DNA from: Emiliania huxleyi CCMP1516
Lineage: Eukaryota > Haptophyta > Isochrysidales > Noelaerhabdaceae
Length of the DNA stretch: 64,000 nt
Reading direction: 5' to 3'
NCBI RefSeq assembly: GCF_000372725.1
Contig: NW_005194814.1
Span: forward strand, 221,489-285,488
A model generated the notes under the pieces. It did no database searches. It saw nothing but the letters and a program-made list of their open reading frames with translations, and was not told the DNA's origin. The translations under genes were made by a program, and so were the position numbers. Of the stretch, positions 10,150-19,128 are shown piece after piece; position 1 is the stretch's first letter, and every line of letters begins with the position of its first letter.

Positions 10150-11613
10150 ATGGAAACACAGGCCGTAGACGCCAGGTCTGCAGCTTCCTGCTCCGACGGC
10201 ACCTCCTCGGCTCTGCACGAGGTCGCGTCCGAGTCGCAGCTGGGCCAGAACGGACGCCTCCTGGTGCAGGCGGGCGGCGGCCGCTACATCGCTCTCATTG
10301 CGCATCGTGGCGACGTGCACGCCATCGACGCCACCTGCTATCACATGGGAGGTCCGCTCCTGAACGCAGAGATTGAGGACTGCGGCCCGTTTGGTCCGTG
10401 CGTCGTCTGCCCGTGGCACCGCTACCAGATCAGCCTCCGGAGCGGCGACAGCCTCTATCAGAATATGAGCGGCACAGTGTGCAGCAAAGGCCTCAAGCAG
10501 CGGGTGCACGAGGTGGTCCGTCGGGACGGCAAGATTCTCGTGCGAATCGCTCACAGCGACAAGATCGAGTCGGACAACTACGCATTCAAGACGCCGCCGC
10601 CCTCTAGCGGCGGCCTGGCAGCGCCGCCGCAGCGGCGCTCTGGGGAGGTCTTGCGTGCTGGTGCAGCTGGCGTTCGCCGGCCAGCGCGTCTGACGGCGGG
10701 TGCGGCCGGTGATGTGGCAAAATCAATGTGCGGCGCCGACGGCCGTGCCCCGTGGGCACGCCCTTCGATGCCGCCGCCGCCGTCGGCAGGCTCCCGACTC
10801 GGCGCAGCTATCACGGCGGGCGTGCCGGCGGCGGGGGGCGCCGCTGGCGCAGCGTCGGCTGGCAGCACGTCGACGCCGCCCCCGCTGCTGGCCGGGTGGA
10901 GCAGACACGTCGTCCGCTCCCGAGCGGAGGTGGGCCGGGGCAGTGTGCGGCTGACGCTGCAGGGCCCTCTCCCCGGGTCGACTCGCGCGCTCGAGTGGAC
11001 GTGCGGCTCGCACGCGCTGGTGAGGCTCGAGGGCGGCGAGGGAGGCGAGCAGCCCTACACGCCGTACCAGCGAGCGGGCGGTGCGTTCGAGGGCACCTTC
11101 GAGCTCGTCGTCAAAGCGTACCCACAGGGAGCGCTGTCGCCCCGCATCGCCGCGCTGCACCCGGGGGACTCGCTCCTCGTGCGGGGCCCGGTCGGTGGCG
11201 CGGCCAGGCTGGCTCCCGCTGTCCATGCCGTCGGCTTCGTGGCTGGAGGCACGGGAATCACGCCCATGCTTCAAGTGATCTACTCTCTCGTGCGCTCTCG
11301 CAGCGCACTGCCGCGCCTGCGGCTCCTGTGCTTCAACCGACGGGCGGAAGACATCCTTGTGGCCGACGAGCTGGCGGAGCTGAGCGCTGCCCACCCGGAG
11401 CAGCTGCGCGTCTTCCACTCCCTCAGTGATCCGCCCGCGGCCTGGAGCGGAGGCCGAGGCCGCCCGAGCAAGGAGATGCTGCAGGCGCAGCTGCCACCCC
11501 CCGCTCCGCACGTGCGAGTGTTGTGGTGCGGCCCGCCGGCCTTCAACTCGACGGTGAGGGAGCTGCTTGGCGAACTCGGATACGCTGACGGGATGCTGCA
11601 CGAGTTCTCCTGA
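10150..11613 (+). CDS. Rieske [2Fe-2S] domain fused to a flavin/NAD reductase
   Basis: Single-exon ORF of 487 aa with ATG at 10150. Residues about 25-135 are a Rieske domain: C63-Y-H65 and C87-P-W-H90 are the four cluster ligands (CYHMGGPL, CPWHRYQ), resembling the RFESD type. Residues about 145-245 are an Ala/Pro/Arg-rich linker. Residues about 250-487 resemble cytochrome b5 reductase/ferredoxin-NADP reductase: YTPYQ (FAD-binding, in place of RPYTP), GFVAGGTGITPMLQVI (NAD-binding) and VLWCGPPAFN near the end. Electrons likely pass from NAD(P)H via FAD to the Rieske cluster within one chain, but the substrate is unknown. No transit peptide is obvious. It lies alone between a repeat block and a mobile element. 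Confidence 0.85.
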   Translation: METQAVDARSAASCSDGTSSALHEVASESQLGQNGRLLVQAGGGRYIALIAHRGDVHAIDATCYHMGGPLLNAEIEDCGPFGPCVVCPWHRYQISLRSGDSLYQNMSGTVCSKGLKQRVHEVVRRDGKILVRIAHSDKIESDNYAFKTPPPSSGGLAAPPQRRSGEVLRAGAAGVRRPARLTAGAAGDVAKSMCGADGRAPWARPSMPPPPSAGSRLGAAITAGVPAAGGAAGAASAGSTSTPPPLLAGWSRHVVRSRAEVGRGSVRLTLQGPLPGSTRALEWTCGSHALVRLEGGEGGEQPYTPYQRAGGAFEGTFELVVKAYPQGALSPRIAALHPGDSLLVRGPVGGAARLAPAVHAVGFVAGGTGITPMLQVIYSLVRSRSALPRLRLLCFNRRAEDILVADELAELSAAHPEQLRVFHSLSDPPAAWSGGRGRPSKEMLQAQLPPPAPHVRVLWCGPPAFNSTVRELLGELGYADGMLHEFS

Positions 11614-12182
11614 CCGTTGAACGATATCTGTGTCGAAACACCGCTCTGGCAGCGCTCAACAGCTACGTCGTTTCTGTTCTCAACAAAAAAAGCCAGAGCA
11701 GACGCATGATCGTGCGAGAATACTGACAAATAGCGATGCGCTGTGAATATATTGGGATATACTGGGGTATATTGCACCCCTGGAATATACTCCCATATTG
11801 CGCACTATTGCGCAATATACGGAGATATTGGAGGAACATCTTCCAGCCGAATACTGGGATATATTGGAGTATATCTCGGCGCCGCCAAGCACCTCAATCC
11901 TTCCGCAATATATTGCAATATACAGCAGTATATCCCAATATATTCACAGCTTGCTGGCCCCATTATTGGCTTATAATTCGCAATACTGGGATATATTGCT
12001 GTATATTGCCGAACAGGTCATGCAAAACGGGCCCTGAGTGTGACCGAAACGTGTACATCGGCATAAAAATGACCCTTCTGCTACCCGCACGCCGCCTCGC
12101 CGGCCACCCAGGCCGGGTCATAACACGTGGGGAGGAGGGAGGAAGGGTCACAAGGCGACACACCGACGTACTGACCGACACA
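11614..12182. repeat. AT-rich palindromic array, left end of the 5.5-kb element
   Basis: From about 11741 to 12010 the sequence is dominated by variants of ATATTGGGATATA and AATATACTCC in both orientations, in sharp contrast to the GC-rich surroundings. The array recurs at 16930-17265 on the other side of the transposase-like ORFs. The motif CGCAATATACGG followed by ATATTGGAG occurs here and inverted there, as expected of subterminal repeats. Confidence 0.6.
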
Positions 12183-15100
12183 CTACGCCTCCGGGTCGCC
12201 GGCCGGACGCACGCGTGCCACCACAATCCGCACCATCGCGGCAATAACCGAGTCCTTCTCGGGACTATAGTCCTCTCCCAGATGCTCCAGCTTGATCCCG
12301 CGGCGCACCAGCTTGGAGCGTCCCGGCCCGTCGCCAAACAGCCGCTCCGCGCGCCGCTCGGTCGGAATGGAGGCCACGCCATCGCCGCGCCGCAACGCGT
12401 TGGTGATGAGGAGGTGGTACGCGACGGACAGAGCCATCGTCGTCGCCCGCTCCGCCACGCCGCACAACCGCGACGGCCCCTGCGCGCCCGCCTTCGTCGG
12501 CCCGCGCTGCGCCTGCCCCGCCCCGATGGTCTCCAAGTTGGTCGCGCCGTTGCTCTTTGCCCTCCTCTTGGCCTCCGCGTTCAGCAGCTCGAGCGGGCCG
12601 GTGTCGAAGGCCTCGACATCGCCGACCTCGAGGATGGACTCGGTGATCTTGAAGATGGCGCCGTGCGGCATGTACGAGCCGTGGTTGTACAGCGAGACCC
12701 GCTCGTAGATCTCGTGCAGGTCCACGGCCAGCTGCATGTTCTCGAGCGCGCGCGCCTCCTTGACCGCCTTGTCCGCGTTGATCGGCACGCGACGCTTCCA
12801 AGCGTAGTACCACGCGAAGTAGGCGTCGAAAGCGAGGGCGGCGCGGATGGCGGTCTCGGCACGCGAGCCGTACATCTCGCGCAGCAGCTCCAGGTGCGCC
12901 GTGTCGGCCTCGCGCTCGACGCGGGAGGGCTGGCGGGTCAGCTCGGCGTCGGCTGGCTCGGGCGGGGCGGGGGCGGGAGCAGCCGCAGCCGTCTTGGCCT
13001 TGCGCGCCGACTTACCCTTCGTCGCCTTACCCTTCGTCGCCTTGGCCGCAGCGGCGGCGGGGGCGGGCGTCGCAGCGGCCGTCTCGCTCCCCGCGTTTAC
13101 TCCGCGGTCCTGCAGGTCGTCGAGCATGATGACGAGGAAGGTCGCGATCGCCACCGGCCCGCCCGGCGACTTGCCGTCCCCCGCGATCAACCGGCCCCAC
13201 GCCTCGCCGGTGAACCATTTCTTCGACCCGTCGCGCCCGGCGTCCTTGCGCCGCAGGTCGAGGTGGTGGCCAAACTCCGCCAGCTTCTCCTGGACCTGCT
13301 GCCGCGCGTCGTCGCTGCAGTTGTTGAGCAGCCCCCACTTCCAAGGTGTCTTGGGAAGGTTGAGCTTCGCGACGTGCAGATGACAAAGGTGCTTGCGGCG
13401 GCGCGCCACGCGGAAGAGCGAGACGGCCGAGGGGCCGCACTTGACCATGCGGTGCTCCTTGGCGCGGTCGAGCTGCCACTTCGCGTACTTTGCACGGCCG
13501 GCCTTGGACGTGTCCGCCTGAAGGGCCTCGCGCAGCTTGATCTCGGCGACGCGCTCGGCGGCGGCAGTCATCGGGTTGCGGGCAAAGCTGCACCTGGTGC
13601 ACGGGCGCGGGATCGCCTCGCCCTCGTGCAGCTCGTGCGCGAGCGTGATCTCCTCGTCCACCTCGGGCCCCGTGCACGCCTGGAGCAGCGAGTACATCTG
13701 CTCGACCGACTCGGGCCGGCTCGGCGTGACTCGCAGAGCCGTGTGGCGGTCGCACTCGCACCACCCCGAGCCGGCCTTCATGTCCACGTGCCGCAGCGCC
13801 CCCGTGTCGAGCGTCTGGTGGAGGGCGAGGCGGACGTCGGCCGTCGCGCTGTCGTCGAGGAGGATCGTCTGTGTGCGCCCCTGCCGGTCCCGCTCGGCCG
13901 TCCGGTGGATCGCGGGGAGGTTGTCGCCCATCAGCTTCTCCGCGCCGCCGCGGTCGTCTTTGACGGAGCCCTGCGCGAGCAGCCGCAGGTGCGCGGTCGA
14001 GCCGGGCTTGTAGGGGTTGCGCAGCACCGCGGTGGTGAGCTGGCCGCCCTGGAAGCCGGTCGCGTCGAGCGAGATGATGATCGGGAGGTCGACCTTGCCG
14101 CCTAGGAAGAAGGGGAGGGGAGGCATGCCGTGCGTGCCCGGGTCCTCCTTCACGACCATGGCCACCACATCGTCAAACTTGCGGAAGCCGACCCGCCCGT
14201 TCTCCGCCGACTTGAGCTGCTGCTGCTCCTTGAGGAGGTCAATGACGGGCTCGAGTTTGCTGCGGGGCGCTCCCACGCGCGGCACCCTGACGACGCGCGC
14301 CTTGTTGACCGGGTCAACGTAGACGACCTTGCGCACGAACGCGCCGGTCGTCTTGTCGAGCTTGTGGCTGCCGGCGTGCGTCAGGCGCAGAATCTTGTCC
14401 ATCGTCAAGCCGAGCTCGAAGTGGCAGAAGAGGCCGAAGCTCACGCCGTAGTGCTCCTGCTCGATCTTCGTGACGAACTCGGCCAGGCCGGTGAGGTGCA
14501 GCGTCTGGACCTTGGCGAGCTTGAACAGCTCGCCCAGCCGGCCCTGGCCGTCGAGGACGTCGATCAGCGGCTCGAGCCTCCGCCCCTCGGGGAGGAACTC
14601 GCGCCACAGATCGCGGTCGCGCTGGTTCTCCTTGCGCTGCGCCACGCGCGAGAGCTGCGCAAACTCCTCCGCGCTGCACTTGCGCACGGCCCGCGTGTCC
14701 GCATTGTCGAGCCGGTCGCGCGCGCGCTGCAGCTTGCGGTCGGAGAGCATCTTCTGGTACTTCACCGCTCGAGCCTCCGCTGCCGCCGCCTCCGCCGCTC
14801 CCTGCGCCTCCTCGAGCTCCGCCTTCGCCTCCGCGAGCTGTTCGTCTCGCTCCTCGAGCTCCTCCGCCAGCCGCTCCGCCTCTCGCTCCACCGCGGCGAT
14901 GGCCATCTGCTCCGCCGCCGCCTTGCGCTCGCGTGCCCTCCCAGCCCTACTCGCTGCCTTCTCGCGCTCGAGCTCGCGCTGCTCGTACTTGCCGACGACG
15001 CTGCTGAGCTCGCGGTTCTCGCGCCGGAGATCGCCGTTCTCCGCCTCCAGCTCGGCGATGAGCGTCTGTGCCTTTGCGAGGAGCGAGAGCTCGTGGCTGC

Positions 15101-15200
15101 GCTCGCGCCGCGCCTTGTCTCTATCGCGTCGCGCCGACTCGAGCTCTCCCTCCAGCCGCGCTAAGTCGGGCGCCGGGAGGAGCGGCGACGATCCCGAGGC
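12183..15200 (-). CDS. Coiled-coil, transposase-like protein of the mobile element
   Basis: A continuous frame of about 1000 aa. The N-terminal part is a strong coiled coil (DLARLEGELESARRDRDKAR through about 180 residues of Glu/Lys/Ala heptads). The central part has a beta-strand followed by Asp (DLPIIISLDATGF), then ILLDDSATADVRLAL, a Cys pair (CTRCSFARNP), and RKHLCHLHVAKLNLPKTPWKWGLLNN. Late in the chain is an Ala/Lys/Pro linker (about 12950-13080), then AYFAWYYAWKRRVPIN. The acidic residues after predicted strands suggest an RNase H-like transposase fold; this is inference, as no named family could be matched. It ends at 12183, 170 bp inside the AT array. Confidence 0.5.
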   Translation of the reverse strand, partial: ASGSSPLLPAPDLARLEGELESARRDRDKARRERSHELSLLAKAQTLIAELEAENGDLRRENRELSSVVGKYEQRELEREKAASRAGRARERKAAAEQMAIAAVEREAERLAEELEERDEQLAEAKAELEEAQGAAEAAAAEARAVKYQKMLSDRKLQRARDRLDNADTRAVRKCSAEEFAQLSRVAQRKENQRDRDLWREFLPEGRRLEPLIDVLDGQGRLGELFKLAKVQTLHLTGLAEFVTKIEQEHYGVSFGLFCHFELGLTMDKILRLTHAGSHKLDKTTGAFVRKVVYVDPVNKARVVRVPRVGAPRSKLEPVIDLLKEQQQLKSAENGRVGFRKFDDVVAMVVKEDPGTHGMPPLPFFLGGKVDLPIIISLDATGFQGGQLTTAVLRNPYKPGSTAHLRLLAQGSVKDDRGGAEKLMGDNLPAIHRTAERDRQGRTQTILLDDSATADVRLALHQTLDTGALRHVDMKAGSGWCECDRHTALRVTPSRPESVEQMYSLLQACTGPEVDEEITLAHELHEGEAIPRPCTRCSFARNPMTAAAERVAEIKLREALQADTSKAGRAKYAKWQLDRAKEHRMVKCGPSAVSLFRVARRRKHLCHLHVAKLNLPKTPWKWGLLNNCSDDARQQVQEKLAEFGHHLDLRRKDAGRDGSKKWFTGEAWGRLIAGDGKSPGGPVAIATFLVIMLDDLQDRGVNAGSETAAATPAPAAAAAKATKGKATKGKSARKAKTAAAAPAPAPPEPADAELTRQPSRVEREADTAHLELLREMYGSRAETAIRAALAFDAYFAWYYAWKRRVPINADKAVKEARALENMQLAVDLHEIYERVSLYNHGSYMPHGAIFKITESILEVGDVEAFDTGPLELLNAEAKRRAKSNGATNLETIGAGQAQRGPTKAGAQGPSRLCGVAERATTMALSVAYHLLITNALRRGDGVASIPTERRAERLFGDGPGRSKLVRRGIKLEHLGEDYSPEKDSVIAAMVRIVVARVRPAGDPEA

Positions 15201-15355
15201 CAATCTAGTTCCAGACCTACATCCGGAGCGCCGCGAAGCCGATGAGCTCGCGACGGGCGAGTCAGCTCCAGGCCGGTCGGGCGGCGCGGAGGCAGAGCGC
15301 TGCGGCCGCCCCGAGCCGGGCCGCCGACCGCCTCGCCCGCTCGGCGGCGCCGGGC

Positions 15356-16285
15356 TCACTGCTGCTCCTCCCACGCCTTGTACGCGTCCGTCTTGGTCAG
15401 CCCGCTCGCCGGCTCCCACGTCGAGACCGCGTCGCCCGCCTCCCCGTCCCCCGGGAGCCGGAACTTCTCCCATGAAGGGTGGTAGCCGCTCCACCGGACC
15501 TTGAGCTGCCGCACGCCCGCCTCCACCCTCTCCTCCGTGATCGCCTCCACCTCGAACAGGGTCGCCTTGGTCCAGAGGAGTTTCCGCCGCGGGACCGCCG
15601 GCGCCTTCTCGGCCTTCCGCTTGCCCGGCCGCGGCGCCCCCCTCGCGTCCCCGCCGCTGTCGACCTGCGCGGCCATCTTGTGGTTGCCCATCTGGCGCCA
15701 GTAGCCCGCCGCCAAGGCTCTCCCCTTCTCCGCGTGCGCCTTGATGTCGGAGAGGATCATGCGCCGCCAGGTCGCCTCCGTCGCCGGGTCCAGCGCCAAC
15801 TCGCGCCGGTTCGCGTCCTTCGGCGGATGGAGGTCCCCGTGCTCCGTCGACAGCGCGAACTGCATGTCCACCGTCAGCGTCGGCCGGCTGTGCCGCGTCT
15901 TCGGCTTCTCCCATGTCAGAGTCAGCGCCGTCACCGTCGCCGCCTGCTGCGCCGCGGGAGAGGAGGGCTTGGTGATCAGCTTCGTCAACCCGCACACCGA
16001 CGGCACCAGCGCGAAGAAGGGGCGCGCGAGCTCCGCCGCGTCCGTCATTGTGTCTGCATTGAACTGGAGCGAGCGCGGCTGGTCGATCGCCTTGAGAGGA
16101 GGCGGCAAGTCCTTCAGCACCTCCCGCGGGCAGTCGCGGAAAGTGAAGCTCGCCGTCTGCCACAGGAACTGGCCGCCCAGGGTCCGCAGGCTCGTCGCCA
16201 TCCGCAGCCCGATCTCCTGCCGGAACGAGTCCTGGTGCTTGAGGAAGAAGCCCAGCCGGCTCGCCTCGGCCAAAAGGCGCGCCAC
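15356..16285 (-). CDS. Chromodomain protein of the mobile element
   Basis: A frame of about 310 aa lying just upstream, in transcription, of the coiled-coil ORF. The last 80 residues are a chromodomain: LFEVEAITEERVEAG, LKVRWSGYHPSWEKF and STWEPASGL show the aromatic cage positions. The N-terminal 220 residues are unrecognised (LGFFLKHQDSFRQEIG...). No ATG lies at the frame opening, so the true start is in an upstream exon or not known. A GTGAGC sequence at the stop codon makes splicing into the following coiled-coil frame plausible. Chromodomains direct several mobile-element integrases and transposases to chromatin. Confidence 0.55.
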   Translation of the reverse strand: MARLLAEASRLGFFLKHQDSFRQEIGLRMATSLRTLGGQFLWQTASFTFRDCPREVLKDLPPPLKAIDQPRSLQFNADTMTDAAELARPFFALVPSVCGLTKLITKPSSPAAQQAATVTALTLTWEKPKTRHSRPTLTVDMQFALSTEHGDLHPPKDANRRELALDPATEATWRRMILSDIKAHAEKGRALAAGYWRQMGNHKMAAQVDSGGDARGAPRPGKRKAEKAPAVPRRKLLWTKATLFEVEAITEERVEAGVRQLKVRWSGYHPSWEKFRLPGDGEAGDAVSTWEPASGLTKTDAYKAWEEQQ

Positions 16286-16929
16286 GTCGGCATCCGACTG
16301 GTGGGCTGGTGCCGAAGTGAAGGCGTCTGGGGCTACGAATCCCTGCGCCCAGGACCTCGGTCCCCGGCTCCGGGGGGCCCTGCTCGATGCTTGCGCGTGC
16401 GCGCCCTCCGGCGGCCGCGAGGTCTGCTCCCCTGGAGCCAGAAGGTTGAGACGTTGATGTCGAGAGGCAGGCGCTCAGGGTAGACAGGGGACATGCGCGC
16501 CCCATCGCGCGGGGCGCGCGTGTCGCACGAGCATGGTATGCTGACGGGGCGCCGCCACCCGACGTAGTGGCACGCCGCCCCTGCACGATTGCAGCAATTC
16601 CGAGGCCCTTGCTCCGCTTCGTGAACTACGCGGGAGGCCAACCAAGATGCGTTGGCTCGGCTATGCCGACGTTTGCCGTGCTCGCGTGGCACCCACTGGC
16701 ACTGTTAAGAGCATCGATTCGACTTGACATCCGCCATCGCAACCGCCGCCGCGATCCCATTTTGCACTCAGGACGCAGACGCTCGCGGTCAGTCTGAGCA
16801 TAGGGCCTTCCTCCATCGAGCCGTCGGACGATGAGCCATCGATCTGGCGCTCGGAGGCGACCTCTGGCCCCATCGTGCCTCTGCGCACCCGTTTGCGGCA
16901 GCACTGCTGCACCGGATCTCCAAAATCCA

Positions 16930-17270
16930 GCCGAGCGAATACTGCTGAATACTGCTGAATACTGCTGAATACTGCTGAATACTGCTGAATACTGCTGAAT
17001 ACTGGGATATATTGGAATATGTTGGGATACATTGCTGTATACCCCAGGCGTACTTTGGTGCACAATATATCGCAGTATACTCCAATATACTCCAATATAC
17101 TCTTGTTTCGCCCCGGGATTAGCTCCGGCATATATTGGAATATATTGGAATATACTGGAGACGTATCAACAGGGCGATTATATCGCAATATAAGCCAATA
17201 TATCCCAATATTCTCCAATATATCCGGACCGTATATTGCGATATATTGGCTTATATTCCACATTTCAGCT
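16930..17270. repeat. AT-rich palindromic array, right end of the element
   Basis: Begins with about six tandem copies of the 10-mer TGAATACTGC (16936-16997), then AATATATT/GGGATATA variants up to 17265. It is the counterpart of the array at 11741-12010. Confidence 0.6.
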
Positions 17271-17457
17271 GTGAAGCTTAATTGTCAGTATTCTCTGCAA
17301 AGCGCTTCGACACGCGCAAGCTTGGACACGCGCAAGGCTGTACGAAGCAGCTCACAGGCGTGCCGCCGACGTTGCCTCTTCGGCCACTCTCACGTGAGGT
17401 GCCGCGAGTCCCGTGGTTAGAGTCGAGTATTGGTCTTGTAGGTGTGCTCGCGGAGTG

Positions 17458-18288
17458 ATGAAGATCGGCATGTACAACTTTCAGTGGGCGGGCGGTGAGT
17501 TTGAGGTGGAGTTCCGCGAGAAGAACATCTTCTGGTGCAAGCGCTTTGCGAACGAGGCGAGCTGGACAGAGGTTCAGCCCGGCGTGGTGGGCGTCAATTG
17601 GGGCAAATACGGCAACTACCAGCTGACGGCGCAGCCCGACGGCTCGTTCGCTGGCGGCGTGCTGACGACGGACGCCTCGGGCGCGCCCGTCGTGAACACG
17701 AACGACTGGCGCAAGGCGACCTTCGTGCGCGCCTTCACGCCGGCCGAGGAGCTCCTCTCCGGCTCCGCGTGGATGCTCCACTACGAGAACGGCGTCCCGT
17801 TCCGTGTCGAGTTCCACGCCGACGGCCACTTCCACTCGCCCGCCTACCCCGGCCACCATCTCTGGAAGGCAAGCCCCGCAACCCGCACACACGCAACTCT
17901 GCCGCCGCCCGCCGCCGCCCGCCCGCCCGCCGCTGGCCTGGCGGTGCCTGCCGCCTGCCACGCTTGCCTGCCGCCGCCCCACGCTGCGACGAGGCGGCCT
18001 CTGCCCCTCCGCCCGCCTCTCCGCGCGTCTGCCGCCGCCGCGACGAGCTCCTCTGAGGGAGCGCCTCTCGCCTTCTCTCGCCTTCCCTCTCACCTCCTCC
18101 CGCCTCCTCCCGCCCTCCAGCTCAACGGCAACCAGGTCGCCACAAGCTGGCCGCACGCGAGGCGGAGCTTTCTTTGTTCTTGATCGGCACATGTCTTTGT
18201 ATCGCAGGTCGCCATCGAGTGGGGCAAGTACGGCAGCTACGACCTCACCCTCGAGGTCGCGGCAGGCACCCTCCGAGTCACTTCATAG
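17458..18288 (+). CDS. Unrecognised protein with an internally duplicated domain
   Basis: Exon 1 (17458-17869) encodes MKIGMYNFQWAGGEF and onward; a long intron follows (about 17870-18207, CCGCC-rich), and the next exon begins at 18208 with VAIEWGKYGSYDLTLE, ending at a stop at 18286-18288 if no further splice occurs. Two copies of one unit are visible: FEVEFREKNIFW through VNWGKYGNYQLTAQPDG, and FRVEFHADGHFHSP through IEWGKYGSYDLTLE. No signal peptide or membrane segment. Later frames near 18510-18550 (GSLRGHPASW) and 18700-18758 (ALPAYVFKENSCGHSH) could be further exons. No family recognised. Confidence 0.6.
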
Positions 18289-19128
18289 ACACTTCCTGGA
18301 CCCTCGCCTCTCCCGTGGCGCGTGGCAGCGAGGCGCAGCGCCGTCTCCAGTCATCTCCGCATCGCCCTCCTCCCCTCGCACACCTCTCCGCACACACCTC
18401 TCCGCACACACCTCTCCGCACACACCTCTCTGCAGACACCTCGCACACCCGCCGCACCTCTGACGGCTCTCCCCTCTCTCTCCGCGCAGACCGGCGGCAG
18501 TCCACGGCGAGCGGCAGCCTGCGCGGCCACCCGGCCTCGTGGCGCAGGCCCCATGAGTAGCAGCTCACCAGCAGCTGCCGACCAGCAGCTGGAGCTCAAT
18601 AGCAGCGCGGCCACCCGGCCTCGCGGCAGATGCACATGTTCGCACCTCTCTCGCTGCCCTCACGGACACCGCTGGTGTCTGTTCCCGGAGCAGGCTCACC
18701 TACGAGGAGGCGCTGCCCGCGTACGTCTTCAAGGAGAACAGCTGCGGCCACTCGCACTGACGCTCGGGGACGCGTCGGGCACGCCGGCCACCGACACGTG
18801 TCGTGTCGCGTAGACGCATTGGCCGCGAGAGGCACAGAGAGGGGCCGAGCGAAGTAGAGTGAGGGTGCAGCTCACACAGCGAGAGTTTGGAGCATGTGTA
18901 GAGCGTGTCGTAGCGCGCGGACAGAGGCGCAGGCAGGCAGAGGAGAGCGGCTCAGGCCGTAGACACTTGTTGAAATCGACGTAACAGCGACCTAATTTAT
19001 CCTTAAATGCGACAGAGATCCGCGCGCGCCCCTTTTGGAGCGTGCGTGAAGGCTTCGACCTTCGTCGTGGCTTCGTATAGCCCTTGCGATCTACTATAAT
19101 GGAGCGAAAAAAAGCAAGCGAGTGGACC
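18289..19128. other. Intergenic or uncertain 3' exons
   Basis: Holds a tandem repeat of about 14-15 bp (CACACCTCTCCG units, 18376-18450) and the possible last exons of the gene at 17458. Otherwise nothing recognised. Confidence 0.35.

Larger units (their letters stand above)
11726..17285 (-). mobile_element. Unclassified large mobile element with chromodomain and transposase-like ORFs
   Basis: About 5.5 kb bounded by AT-rich arrays (11741-12010 and 16930-17265). The interior carries two long minus-strand reading frames (15356-16285 and 12183 to about 15200). No reverse transcriptase, RNase H of retroelement type, capsid or helicase was seen, so a DNA transposon is more likely than a retroelement. 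Boundaries are approximate because no target duplication could be fixed. Confidence 0.5.

Noticed and set aside
11726-17285. Retroelement, suggested by the chromodomain
   Set aside because: No reverse transcriptase, protease or terminal direct repeats were seen; chromodomains also occur in DNA-transposon proteins.
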